A DNA stretch of 64,000 bases from Syngnathus acus. Taxonomy: Eukaryota; Chordata; Actinopteri; Syngnathiformes; Syngnathidae. Positions within the stretch are counted from its first letter, which is position 1. The number at the start of each line of letters is the position of its first letter. This document shows positions 1 to 11,700 of the stretch, in pieces. Both the position numbers and the translations under genes were made by a program. Below the pieces are notes generated by a model. It was not told the origin of the DNA and ran no database searches. It saw nothing but the letters and a program-made list of their open reading frames with translations. The stretch lies in NCBI RefSeq assembly GCF_901709675.1, contig NC_051094.1:9542501-9606500 (forward strand), read 5' to 3'.

Positions 1-3000
1 CTCTCGGCTGGCTTCCTGAGCTACGAGGGAGCCTTCAGCTGGGACTTCAGGAATCTGATGGTGTATGAAACCTGGGTTAATGACGTCAAGGAGAGAGGCA
101 TCCCCTTGAGCGAACCTTTTAAAGTGGACAACTTACTCACGGACGAGGTGGAGATCAGCAGGTCAGAACGTTGCCGAGAACGACCCGCCGTCGTCTTCGT
201 TTTGGCTCAACGTCGGGAATTTACAGGTGGGGGTCGGAGGGCTTGCCCCCGGACGAACTGTCGGTGCAGAATGGAATCCTCACGACGAGAGGCAGCCGAT
301 TCCCCATGTGCATCGACCCGCAACAGCAAGCCCTCAACTGGATTAAGAAGAAGGAGGCGAGCAATAACCTCAAGGTACAAAAAAATTCCATTATTCTTTC
401 GTGTGATGCATTGTCACTGTTTACCATTTTCAGAATAGCTCCTTTGAACAAAATCCGAGCATTCCCCCAAACGGCGACCTCCTTTTGTTCACAGATCTCG
501 TCCTTCAACGATCCAGACTTCCTGAAACATCTGGAGATGGCCATCAAATATGGATTCCCGTTCCTATTCCAAGATGTGGATGAGTACATTGACCCTGTGA
601 TTGACAATGTCCTTGAGAAGAACCTGAAAGGAGCGGAGGGCAGGCAGGTGGTCATGCTGGGTGACAAAGAGGTGGACTATGATCCCAGCTTCAGACTTTA
701 CCTCAACACCAAGCTGGGAAACCCCAAATTTTCTCCGTCTGTCTTTGGAAAAGCCATGGTTATTAATTATACCGGTAAGAGCTCTCCGTTTGACAACCTC
801 CCTTTTGGTGCGCATTCTGGCCCAGGCTGAAACTTGAATTGACCTGCAGTGACCCTGAAGGGCCTGGAGGACCAGTTGCTCAGTGTCATCATGGGCTTCG
901 AGAAGAAGGACCTGGAAGAGCAGCGTGAGTTTCTGATCCAAGAGACGAGCGACAACAAGAAGCTGCTGAAGAACCTCGGTGACACCCTGCTCAGGGAGCT
1001 GGCCACGTCCACGGGAAACATGTTGGACAACACGGAGCTGGTCTCCACCTTGGAGGAAACCAAGTCCAAATCCAGCGAGGTCAGTTTGCCCAGAGAAAGA
1101 CGCTTCGATGGTTTGCCGTCGTGTTTGACTTTCCCACCGTGTGATGGTCAGGTATTTGAGAAACTCAAGTTGGCTGTGACAACATCAGTGGACATCGATG
1201 TGCTCCGAAACGGCTACCGACCGGCTGCCAAGCGCGGGGCCATTTTGTTCTTCGCTTTGACGGAAATGTCTCTGGTAAACAGCATGTACCAGTATTCTCT
1301 GGCCTCGTATCTGGAAGTGTTTGACTTTTCCCTGCGTAAGTCGCCACCGAATACAGCCCTGCCGAAAAGACTGAAAAACATCAGGAACAGTCTGACCTAT
1401 AACGTTTATAATTACGGCTGCACAGGTGAGGCGCATCTTCCAAACATATGACTTTCTTTTCCAGTTTCACAGTATAATCGGAGATGCTTTTATTTGTTCA
1501 CAGGTCTGTTTGAGAAACACAAGCTTCTCTTCTCGTTCAACATGACCATCAAGATTGAGCAGGCGGAAGATCGAGTGCCCCAGGAGGAACTGGAATTCTT
1601 CATCAAAGGTGACCGACTTGACGAAACTCCTCGGAGGTTGTGAGCGTTTGCACTCACGCCAGACCGTCTTTGTCTTATGCAAAGGTAATCTGTCCCTGGA
1701 AAAGACTTCGCGCCAAAAGACTTGTAACTGGCTTCCCGATTCTTCCTGGGAAGATGTCGTGAAACTTTCTGAGCTTTTTCCTGGCCAGTTTGCGTCTTTG
1801 CCGGACGATGTTTGTCGAAATTCGTCCGAGTGGCAAACGGTAAGTGGCGCTCCTTCTACCCGTGCGTGACATTTAATTGCAAACTTTTCCCTCATCGACC
1901 GTCCGACTGCCCTTGTGTGTCTTCGCAGTGGTATGATCTTGATGTACCGGAACAGGCTCCGATGCCAATGAAATATGGCGAGAGGCTGACGGACTTTCAG
2001 AAGCTGCTCCTGCTGCGTTGTTTCCGGGTCGACAGAGTCTACAGAGCCATCACCGACTACGTCACCATCATCATGGGCGAGAGGTCCTTCTTTTAGTTCA
2101 AGTGTATTGAATGGCATTAATCGGGCGAACGTGCCTAGAGATAATGTTCAATATCTTTCTTGCCAGATATGTTCAACCTCCGGTGATCAGTTTTGACGTT
2201 ATTTATGAGCAGAGCACTCAGTTCTCCCCCATCGTCTTCATCCTGAGCCCTGGCTCTGACCCCGGAGCTGACCTCATGAAACTCGCTGACAGGACTGGCT
2301 TTGGGAACAAGTTCAAGTTCCTTGCTATGGGCCAAGGCCAGGAGAAGGTACCATTGATTATTTTTTCCTTATATTACTCTTAAAGGGCATTATCATGCTG
2401 CATATGAAATGTATGAGTGGTAGAATGTCCATCTCACATGTGTAAAACATGTTATGGCATCTTATGGTTGGACCTCCTTTCTTTCCCCCAATCCCAGACA
2501 ATATTTTCCAAGACATTTGACCTCCAGCTGGTCCTGATACTGTGTATTATTTCTGGAGAAACAGGTTGTTTCCAAGAACATGGTGTCAGAATATTCATAA
2601 AACACATCAGTACTAGAACAAACACCAAATAACAAACAAATCCGACAAGAGCTAGGCAATACAAAAAAGAACAGGAAAAACCAGGGGGAAAAGCTCATCA
2701 GAAGGAAAAGGCTTGAACAAACATGACAAAGCAAATAAGTATCGCCATAATATCTGAACATAACCTTCAAAACGGCAAACCAAACACAAGACACGAAGCG
2801 AAACAGATGTACCGCCATAAAGGATCAGCATCTTCTCGTGAATATTCTTCATTTTCAGCAATAACTGAAATACTGAACCTTATGTACAGTTTTTGGCCAC
2901 CGTTTCGTGTCAGCAATAGCTGTCTACTATTTAAAATTTGAAAAAAGAATGTGAAACTTGATGTTCTTTTTTGGCCACTTCTTAAGGTTGCACTACACCT

Positions 3001-5900
3001 TCTGGAACTGGCGGCGGCTCGTGGTCAGTGGTTGATGCTACAGAACTGCCACCTGCTGGTTAAATGGCTGAAAGATTTGGAGAAGTGCATCGAGAGGGTC
3101 ACCAAGCCTCACCCCAACTTTCGCCTTTGGTTGACCACCAACCCTATTGATGATTTCCCCATTGGCATTCTTCAAAAGTCTCTCAAGGTGGAATGACCAG
3201 CTCTCGTTACGTTTAGCAACGGGGCCGTGTGAAACGTAAATGTTGCTTTCCTCCTTGAACAATGTCTTGCCCCGCAGGTTGTGACCGAGGCTCCGAACGG
3301 TCTCAAGCTCAACATGAGAGCCACCTACTCTAAAATCTCCCAACAGACGTTAACGGATTGCCCGCACGCGGCCTTCCGCAGCCTGGTCTACGTGCTGTCT
3401 TTCTTCCATGCCGTGGTGCAAGAGAGGCGCAAGTATGGCAAAATTGGATGGAATGTCCCCTACGACTTTAGCGAATCAGACTTCTTGGTAAGCGGTCCTA
3501 GGAACTCTCTGGACCGATCCGGACCGGCTTGCGTTACCTCGGTGTTGCAACTGTGCTCGACAGGTGTGTTTGGAGATCTTGAACACCTACCTGACCAAAG
3601 CTCACAACCAGAAAGAGAGCAATATTCCCTGGGGAAGTATTAAGTATCTCGTAGGCGAGGTTAGTTTACGAGATTAGAACACGTCGTACAACAGTGCTGC
3701 AAATTGATTATGTTCACATTTTGCAGGTGATGTACGGTGGACGAGTCATTGACAGTTTTGACCGCCGGATCCTGAACGTCTACATGGATGAGTACTTTGG
3801 AGACTTCCTCTTTTATGACTTTTGTCGGTTTCACTTCTTCAAAAACACTGATGTCGACTACAAGGTTCCGCCATATGGACCCAAGACTATATATATTGGT
3901 CAGCTACTGTTTGCATTGTTCTTAATTTCCTTACTTTTAATAGTTCAGCTGTCAACATTCATGGTTTGTCGCTGGCTGGTTACAGACGAGATTGAGTCTC
4001 TACCACTGGCAAACACCCCCGAGGTGATGGGTCTTCATTCCAACGCAGAGATCGGCTACTACACACAATCAGCGAAAGACATGTGGTTGCATCTCATCGA
4101 CCTGCAACCGCAGACGGGTACCATGTGGCACTTGTCGTCCCTTTTTCTCACTCGTGTTCTATGTGGCGCTTTGCCACTTCACAACCGCTCTCCGCTGCTT
4201 CAGGCGAGTCTGGTGGAAGCATCAGCAGGGACGAGTACATCACTCAGGTGGCCCAGGACATCCAGAACAAGTTGCCTGCAGTATTTGACCTGGATGTTAT
4301 CCGCAAGAAATTTGGCACTGAAATCTCTCCTACATCGGTGGTGCTGCTTCAAGAACTAGAGCGCTTCAACAAGCTGATCGTTCGCATGAAGCGTTCTCTG
4401 GCTGAGCTGCAGAGGGTGAGAGGGAGGGACACGCTTGTGGCTTTTCATGTGTCTAGCAGACTTGCCTCGATCACGATTGTCCGGCGTGTGTAGGCCTTGG
4501 CTGGTGAGGTGGGCATGAGCAATGAGCTGGATGAAGTCGCCCGGGCCCTTTTTAACGGTCAGATCCCTGCTATTTGGAAAAAGTTGGCACCTGACACACT
4601 CAAGTCGCTGGGCAACTGGATGATTCATTTCAAGAGGCGATTTGAGCAGTATAAGTCATGGGTGAGGAAAGTCGTGCATGACATCATGTGCATTTGTGCG
4701 ACAGATTTATTTGCATTTTTTTTTTCAATCCAAAGGTGGATTCAACAGAGCCAAAGGTCATGTGGTTATCAGGACTCCACATCCCAGAATCCTACCTGAC
4801 TGCCTTAGTTCAAGCTGCATGCAGAATAAATGGTTGGCCTCTGGATCTTTCCACACTTTACACTGAGGTGACCCGCTACCGTGACGAGGAGGAAGTCATT
4901 GACAGACCTTCACAGGGTAATGGACTAAAACTCTTTGAAGAGTTGTGGTAAACAAATTATGGGACATTTCTTGACATTTTATGATATATACTAAAATTAA
5001 TCACGAATGTGGTCTGTGTTGTCATTATATTGGTTGCGTCCACTTGACTTCTGCTACTACTAAAAATAATAATATAACTAAAAATAATATTGCATTGGTT
5101 TTACAATTTGTAGAGCTTTTCTAGAATAATAAAATTGGCAAGAAAATATTTACAACTAAAATACGTAGTAACGCACTCTAGAACAGGGTCACCAACAGGT
5201 ACCACATGAATAGCCTGCAAGTTTGTTCTAAAAATAGCTTACCAGTGACAGGTCATTGTAATTTTCTACAATGTTTTAGAAGTGATCATTTAAAAATGTG
5301 AACACTAGCAGAGATTTACAAACAGAATGTGTTGCATAACAAAGTTAGTTGTTTCCTAATTATGATGAGAAATCATTTACATGCTTATTCACCACTATGA
5401 TTCAAGTCAAATTTATAGGCCAAGCATCTCAAAGGGCTTCACATGCCTACAGTTCAAATCGGTAGCCCTTCATACTAATCAGTAGCAAAGAAGTAGTTCT
5501 CACATTCAAGAAGATTGTGACCCCTTCTTGCAGGTTGTTTTGTGTCTGGTTTGTACCTGGAAGGAGCAGACTGGGACATGGAGGTTGGCTGCTTGGTGAA
5601 GAGTAAACCAAAAGTTCTGGAGGTTCAGCTGCCCATTCTCAGAGTCAACCCCATTGAGACCCACCGCCTCAGGTTGCAGGTGTGAACCACAATACATGGG
5701 ATCAGTATTGATGTTGCTTTTGGGCAATTTTTTGATTGTGTTGCATTCCACAGAAAACCTTGCGGACACCAGTGTACACTACATCGTTACGGAGGAATGC
5801 CATGGGTGTGGGTTTGGTTTTTGAGGCTGATCTGTACACCACGGAGCACCTCTCCCACTGGGTTCTCCAGGGTGTCTGTTTATCCCTCAATACTGACTGA
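1..5900 (+). CDS. dnah10: DNAH10, dynein axonemal heavy chain 10 (3' part, 19 exons)
   Basis: C-terminal 1117 residues of an inner-arm axonemal dynein heavy chain, the ATP-driven motor of cilia and flagella. Exons read: 1-161, 227-374, 495-774, 850-1079, 1152-1425, 1504-1608, 1685-1839, 1929-2083, 2167-2347, 2987-3187, 3278-3487, 3564-3659, 3727-3898, 3986-4117, 4204-4415, 4494-4661, 4736-4916, 5534-5679, 5754-5900 (TGA). All have AG/GT borders and together make 3354 nt, an exact multiple of three. The fragment starts inside AAA5 ([20 protein letters not shown] at exon 2). The D6 P-loop-like segment [12 protein letters not shown] lies in exon 9, near fragment residue 523. The last exons form the AAA lid and the Dynein_C domain ([19 protein letters not shown]; end VCLSLNTD). 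Residues such as [19 protein letters not shown] and [10 protein letters not shown] match DNAH10 rather than other DNAH paralogs as I remember them. No break or premature stop seen. The 5' end is outside the window. Confidence 0.95.
5401..5465. repeat. possible L2/SINE-type repeat tail in DNAH10 intron 17
   Basis: This stretch reads like the degraded common fish repeat tail in which a phrase similar to 'tcaaatttata...' is followed by 'ctcaaagggcttcaca' and 'gcctacag'. It lies in the 617-bp intron between exons ending at 4916 and starting at 5534. The rest of that intron (4917-5400) is AT-rich with no further feature seen. Confidence 0.35.
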
Positions 5901-7700
5901 AGACAGCCATTGGTGGTTAGTGACCCATAGTCATTGCTTGATGATAGCTTTTAGAGCTTCTGATTTAACTGCATCAGGGCATGTTTAATTCATGATCCAT
6001 TTCATCCTTTGCTCACTAGATGGCAGCTCCTCACTCAGATTCAGGAGGAACCTTTTCAGTGGACTACAGAATCCAGTGACAACTGCTTCTATATTGGTGT
6101 ACAGTTTTATTTTTTTTATTGTTTTCAGTCTTACTGAAACCAAATGTAGCTTTCTTAATCCAAGCCTTTCATTTATGTTGCACTCAATTGCCATTTTGGC
6201 TATTAATGATTGAAACATTTAATCTAGTTGAAAAATTTGCTCCATACTGATTTTAATTATCTAAATATTTCTTTTCTTATATCTTTGTTTGCATGATGTC
6301 ATTATACAGACATCAATTGGAATATTTTTTGGGAGAAGGATTTGAACATTGTGCATATTCAAATGTCCATCCCGAAAACAAAGGAAAATAATGTGAATCC
6401 AGTTCCGAAATGAAGTCACATCTTTCATCTTTGCACACTTACAGACAATAGATAGTGTTTGCACAGCAGGAGAGCAAGAGGGAATACAAATCACTCCTCA
6501 GAGGTGAAAATTATTTTCAGATGCTTGTGACTGGAGGGATTTACATAAACTCTAAAATGTTCTCCTTACTGCTTTGTCCTACTGCTTGCACGGACTGGCT
6601 ACATAACATGCCAAGGTGCCTAACCAAATTCCTGTTTGTTGTGTGTGAAAGCAAGTGTGTGCACTGATTGCTTCATTGGCCGCTCTCCTCCATTCAAAAT
6701 GCCTCTGAGTGTCCAAACATTTAATAGCACTAATCATTTTTCGCTTTATTTACCAACAAATCGGGAATAAGCAGGACCGCATCAGCACGTATGAGAGGTA
6801 AAGTTGCATATACGGCACATTCGCATCTTGGGTCGTGGTCCTGAGTTTCAGCACCATGTGTTTAATTTGGATCAGGAGCACAGCTCTGTGGTTCGTGGCT
6901 GCTTGATTTGTAACTCGACATGTCCCATATGTATGGGCAGGCGGCTGCTTCCCTCCCACCTTTCTGTCCGTCTGTCTGCCTGTCTACATGGGCACTGATG
7001 ATTCTACCAGACTGACACTAAATATACAGGCCGTGATGGTGCTGAATGAGCATAATTGAACGACCACTCTTAAAACCATTTAGTGTTTGAATGGGGACGG
7101 CCATCATATTAGGCACACCTGCAATAGCAAAGGAGAAAGTGCTGTATTAGTCATTAAAGTTAACATGATTATACTGCACTGCCTGCTACACAATTTGCAC
7201 CGCAGACCAAAATTTGGGACCCACATAAATCATTTCAATACACATAATGTGTGTTTGCTTGTGTATCTATGCAAGGGATATAAAGTGACAGGCAGAACAA
7301 TTCAATGTTTTCCCACTTGAATGTATAATTAATGTGTGTGCATCATTTGTGGTGACATTTTTGTTTGGTCGTGAAGCACTGTTTTTTTTTCTTTTTTCAA
7401 AGATTAAATATATGGTTTGGCTTAATAAAGGTTGGGAAATAATGCCTTAAATTATATTTAGAAACATGGAGTACAGACTACCTACTGCATCCACAATATG
7501 TGACGATCAGGCCAATCTTAAGTGAGCATTGTCTTAGTAAATGCATTTTATTTATTATTATTATTATTATTATTATAGTGGATCTCGTTAAGAGTACCTC
7601 ATGAGTGGCCGGTGAGTTTCAACTGCTCTTGACTTGAGCATGCATTGTCCTCAGAGAGAGCGAGAGAGAGATAGAAACGGGGCAGGGTAAAAAGGACTAA
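5901..7700. other. DNAH10 3' UTR and intergenic DNA
   Basis: No coding exon is supported here; open frames are short and unlike known proteins. The DNAH10 3' UTR must begin at 5901, but I see no canonical AATAAA close to the stop. The first clear plus-strand AATAAA is at 7424-7429 (preceded by ATTAAA at 7403-7408), about 1.5 kb downstream, so the real cleavage site is uncertain. A short (ATT)n microsatellite lies at about 7547-7576. Confidence 0.6.
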
Positions 7701-7730
7701 GTAGGCTGTGCTTTAAAGAGACCAGAGGAG

Positions 7731-8019
7731 CCTATAAAAAGTGCTTTCATGCCCGTTATTGTTCCAGCTCCATGTGCGCAGTCACACGAGGCGAACAATT
7801 AACGCACGTCACGATAATCGCTTTGAGTGATTAAATAATCGTGCACAAAAGCTCACTGGACACCAACATAATTAAGTGGATGGGATGCGGGTGTTTTCTT
7901 GACCTGCCTCTTTTTGACACATCTCACTCCTGACTTTTCCCAAGTTGGCTCTCTATACCGGAGGAAGTGCGGCTCGTTAAATTGTTCGCAGCTGCTCTTT
8001 TGCATTTGATGCCACGGCA
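7731..8019 (+). promoter_or_regulatory. emid1: EMID1 core promoter and 5' UTR
   Basis: A TATA box (TATAAAAA, 7733-7740) lies about 280 bp before the EMID1 start codon, which would put transcription start near 7760-7770. The intervening 5' leader is GC-richer than the flanks and contains upstream ATGs, including one at 8009-8011 in a different frame from the main start. The start at 8020 was chosen because it has G at -3 and G at +4, opens a frame with a hydrophobic signal sequence, and runs to a good donor. The TSS position is inferred only from TATA spacing. Confidence 0.55.
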
Positions 8020-8186
8020 ATGGGACATTGCCAAAGGGAGAACGTGTTCGAGCGTTGCAGGAAAAGTTTGCTTTGGACAGTGCTGGTCCTCTGGCTGTGC
8101 ATGCCCGCTGAAGGAACCTGGAAGACTGGACTTTACAAAAGCAGAGAGCAAACTGCAGCCTCTCATACCTCCATCTATCTGAAAAG
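8020..8186 (+). CDS. emid1: EMID1 exon 1: start and signal peptide
   Basis: 55 codons plus two bases, donor GTGAGC. The product begins [10 protein letters not shown], followed by a hydrophobic core ([16 protein letters not shown]) typical of a signal peptide with cleavage near residue 33. The exon ends AG, completed by the first A of exon 2 to give Arg before Asn-Trp-Cys. Confidence 0.85.
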
Positions 8187-8699
8187 GTGAGCATCTTTCA
8201 TTCATGCATTCTGCGCGTGCGGAGATGACATGACGCTATTTTTAAAGCCCGCACTCACATTGTGCGTCGACGCGTGCTTCTTTCCTTCTCCATCAATCAA
8301 ACGGGTCTTATTGTATTCCTGACATTTGGTTTCCCTTTTCCTGTCCATGTGTGCTGAGTGTTCTCATCCTGAAGTTAGCCCACCCTCTAGGTACACAAGA
8401 TGCAACATCTAAAGTTGTCTTTTATTCTGGTGTCTGATTAGATTGAGTTTCTTTGCTTCTCTTCTGAAAAAGGAAACTGATGTTTTAACAATACACCTAT
8501 TGTAAATATTTAAGCTGCCACTAGTAGTGATCTAATCTACCAGCAAATAATGAAATTCCATTTAAAAGGGATGCTCGCCTGTCCTCACATTTTAGATTCA
8601 AAAATATTTACATTTGAATCCTTTATTTATTTTTAGGTGTATTTATGCAGTGCTTGCGAAATCCTGTTTGAACGAGACCGTTGCATAATGCTTTGAATT

Positions 8700-8735
<36 letters not shown>

Positions 8736-11700
8736 CCTGTAATTTATTTATTGATTGATTGATTGATTGTGAAGTACGCATTCTTGTCATTTTGGTTAAG
8801 TGTAATAAAATAATGTCCACTGTGATCATGAATTCATCTGTATGGTGGAACATTTTTGGGACGATGCGCGCTTAGCCCTTCTGCCTCGCAGCTAGAAAGT
8901 GTCTGCTCTAAAACATCCAGGTTGAACATCTCAGCCAAGGATAGGCCCTCAGAGTGGGTCGGTGGGGCCGTGGGGGGCTTCAATTTAGAAAAACAAGGAG
9001 GCATGGCCAGGTGGCCTTCATGCTTGTGCTGTATGTACTGGCCAACCTGGCTGCTTGGCCCCCTCCCACTCATGGCCTCAGGTCTGTGGACATATTTACT
9101 AAACACAAGCATCTGAGACTTTATTGCATCTGGACTCACTTTCTTCCCTTGAAAGTTGACGGGAGCTGCTGCGGCATCCTCGGGGGTCAGCGGGGTTTGC
9201 GGAGTCGTGGGTTCGAGAGAGACTAGGAAAGATGTAAGAAAGGTTGTCGTGACATTTTGCTTGGATTTTGTAGGCACATAAAAGGGGAATATTGTAATAT
9301 CTGACAGCTCCTCCTAAAATGCAGTCCAATTTAACACTACTGATCACAATTTAAAAAAAAAAAACTAAATGAACACCTTTTTGATGCTGTCAAACAAAAC
9401 TGCCCATTGATCTTACTATTTTGTTAATGCAGCTCTTTTAAGATATAATAAATGATGTGTTGGCCTGGTGAGTCCGTTGTCCCCCAGTGAGAATCAGCAC
9501 AATGAAGTTAAGACGTTCTCATAATAGCAGAGTGAGAAAAAAGGAATGCATTCCCACAGCAGTATTACTCAAATGAAAGGGGATTAACACTACTTGAGTA
9601 ATTTCTCGACTGGTGCGGTCACTCTGTAGCCGAGTTGATAAAGCGTTCATTCACCCTCGCCCTCTTTTAAATCTACACAGAAAGGAGGGGGGTGGCTTTA
9701 TTTGGTGCCTCGTCCATTTCTTTATCTTCCCCTTGAGCACTTGTCATGGTCTGACAAGCAGTCTGAGCCCCGTGGCCCGCCTCATTCCTCATCCATCTTA
9801 ACCACGTCCACCTTTCTTTAAGTATGGGAATAGAGAGGACTGGGATTCCAGTGGCTCGGCTCTCTGTGGCTTAAAGCGGAAATAGTTCAACTCGATGAAA
9901 AAGCTGCAACAAATAACAACACTGGTTATGCTCAATTAAGTTCAGATGCAATATTAAGTGCTTCTTCAAAATTGAAAGAGTTGATATTTTGGATGGACTC
10001 TGTTGCTGTTAGTGCAGGCTTCCGTTTGTCCAACAATTGTGGCTGTTGCGCTTGTGATGTTTTTTTTTGGGGGGGGGTGCTTTAATGTTCACATCAGCAT
10101 TGCAGCATTACAAAAAGAAAACCAATTTTGATCATCGACAATTTTTTAGGGTGGGCAAATGTGCCCATTATTTTACCCGATGAATGTTTTTTTTTTTTTT
10201 TTTTTTTTTTACAAGCCATGACACATGATGGCACTCCAGGTGAATCCGCCCTCTCACTCGCCAACACTTAAAGATGCACACAGCCGTGACACACTCAAAG
10301 GCAACAGGTGTCCACACCTGAAAAGCCCAGACAGACAAAGACATATGAGGGTTCCCCTTGTTTTTCTTCATGACTGCTGTGAGGAGACACTTCACTGTGA
10401 CCTTTGATGACCTTTAGCATGCTTTGGACTTCTCTGCGTGTCACATGCACACACACACACGCTTTGAACTTGCAGCACAACATCCCTTGTGGGTCGGATC
10501 TTCTTTGGCTCATTTCTTTTACAAAGCAATTTGTCTTTTGGCTTTTCAAGCAACTGCAGATCGTTGCACTCCACTTTAGTAATGGCTTTGCAATGTGTCC
10601 TCAGCACATTGGCCTCTCCTATGCGATGAAATTAGGTCGGTCTTTTATATCGACATATATGGGTCTTTCCCTTTTTTGACCATGTTCCAATAGGAAGGTT
10701 CTAGTGTGATCCTTGTGACAAAAACCATCTCCTCTTTCTTCCATGTCTTGCCCAGGCAGTTTACCCTCTGTCACAAACAAATTTTTGGTTGTAGCCTATC
10801 AACATTTCCCAAATCTATTTCCCCTCCCTGTTCTTAACTACGCACCCATTTTATGATAACATTGGTAAAACTACATCTAATGGCAGTCCAAGGACTTGGC
10901 ACAGTAGTCAAGCCTCTTGCCACCCCCCTAATAGAAAAAAAATCACTGACACGTTTCCAAGCAGCATCTGCCCATGCAATTGCCAGCTTTTTTTCCTCTT
11001 CTCCCAGTCCTCGGCACAAAGTGTACTAAGCCGTCTCATGAAAGATGCAGGCTGTGGGCACTGCAGGGCAACCAGATGGGCCAACGCTGAGGATTTACCA
11101 GAATGTCATTTTCAAACACACTCCAGTAAGGGGATGTTAATGACTGTTTTGAAATAAACTAATGGGAGTGTTACTAGCTATGGCAACGAAGCATTGCAAA
11201 ATAGTTCTTGAAATGACTCAACCTTGTATGACATTATTCATTTCATTGGATCTTACAGGAGACAACTGTGCTCTATAAAGACAGACAATTATCTTTACTC
11301 TCCCAGGCACAAAGAAGGAATGTATCCTTGTATGCTCCCATGCTTCCAGAAAGTATTATTCTCTGTTTTGTCATACGTCATTGCTCATTAAGGTAAGCTA
11401 CTTCGGAAATTATTAAATGCTCTTCTTATTACCGGTGGAGTCACCAAAGTTGGTGCTTCCTCTGTGATAATTACCTAAGTGCAAGGCAAAGAGAGCAGGA
11501 GGCCATAAAAGTCATCCCCGCTAGTGGCAATCTTTAGCAGTTCCCAGGTACCTCCACATGTCCCCCCCACCCGGAGCCTGGGAAACTGATCTTTATCAGT
11601 CGGTCGTGGTGATAAATGGATGAGAATAGACCACCCCTGCACAATGCCGCTCAACTTAACCGGACGGATCACCTTCGCTATCATTTCCGTTAACGATAAG

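Noticed and set aside
1467-2117. 216-codon minus-strand frame over DNAH10 exons
   Set aside because: It crosses several validated plus-strand exons and their introns; it is an antisense shadow with no family resemblance.
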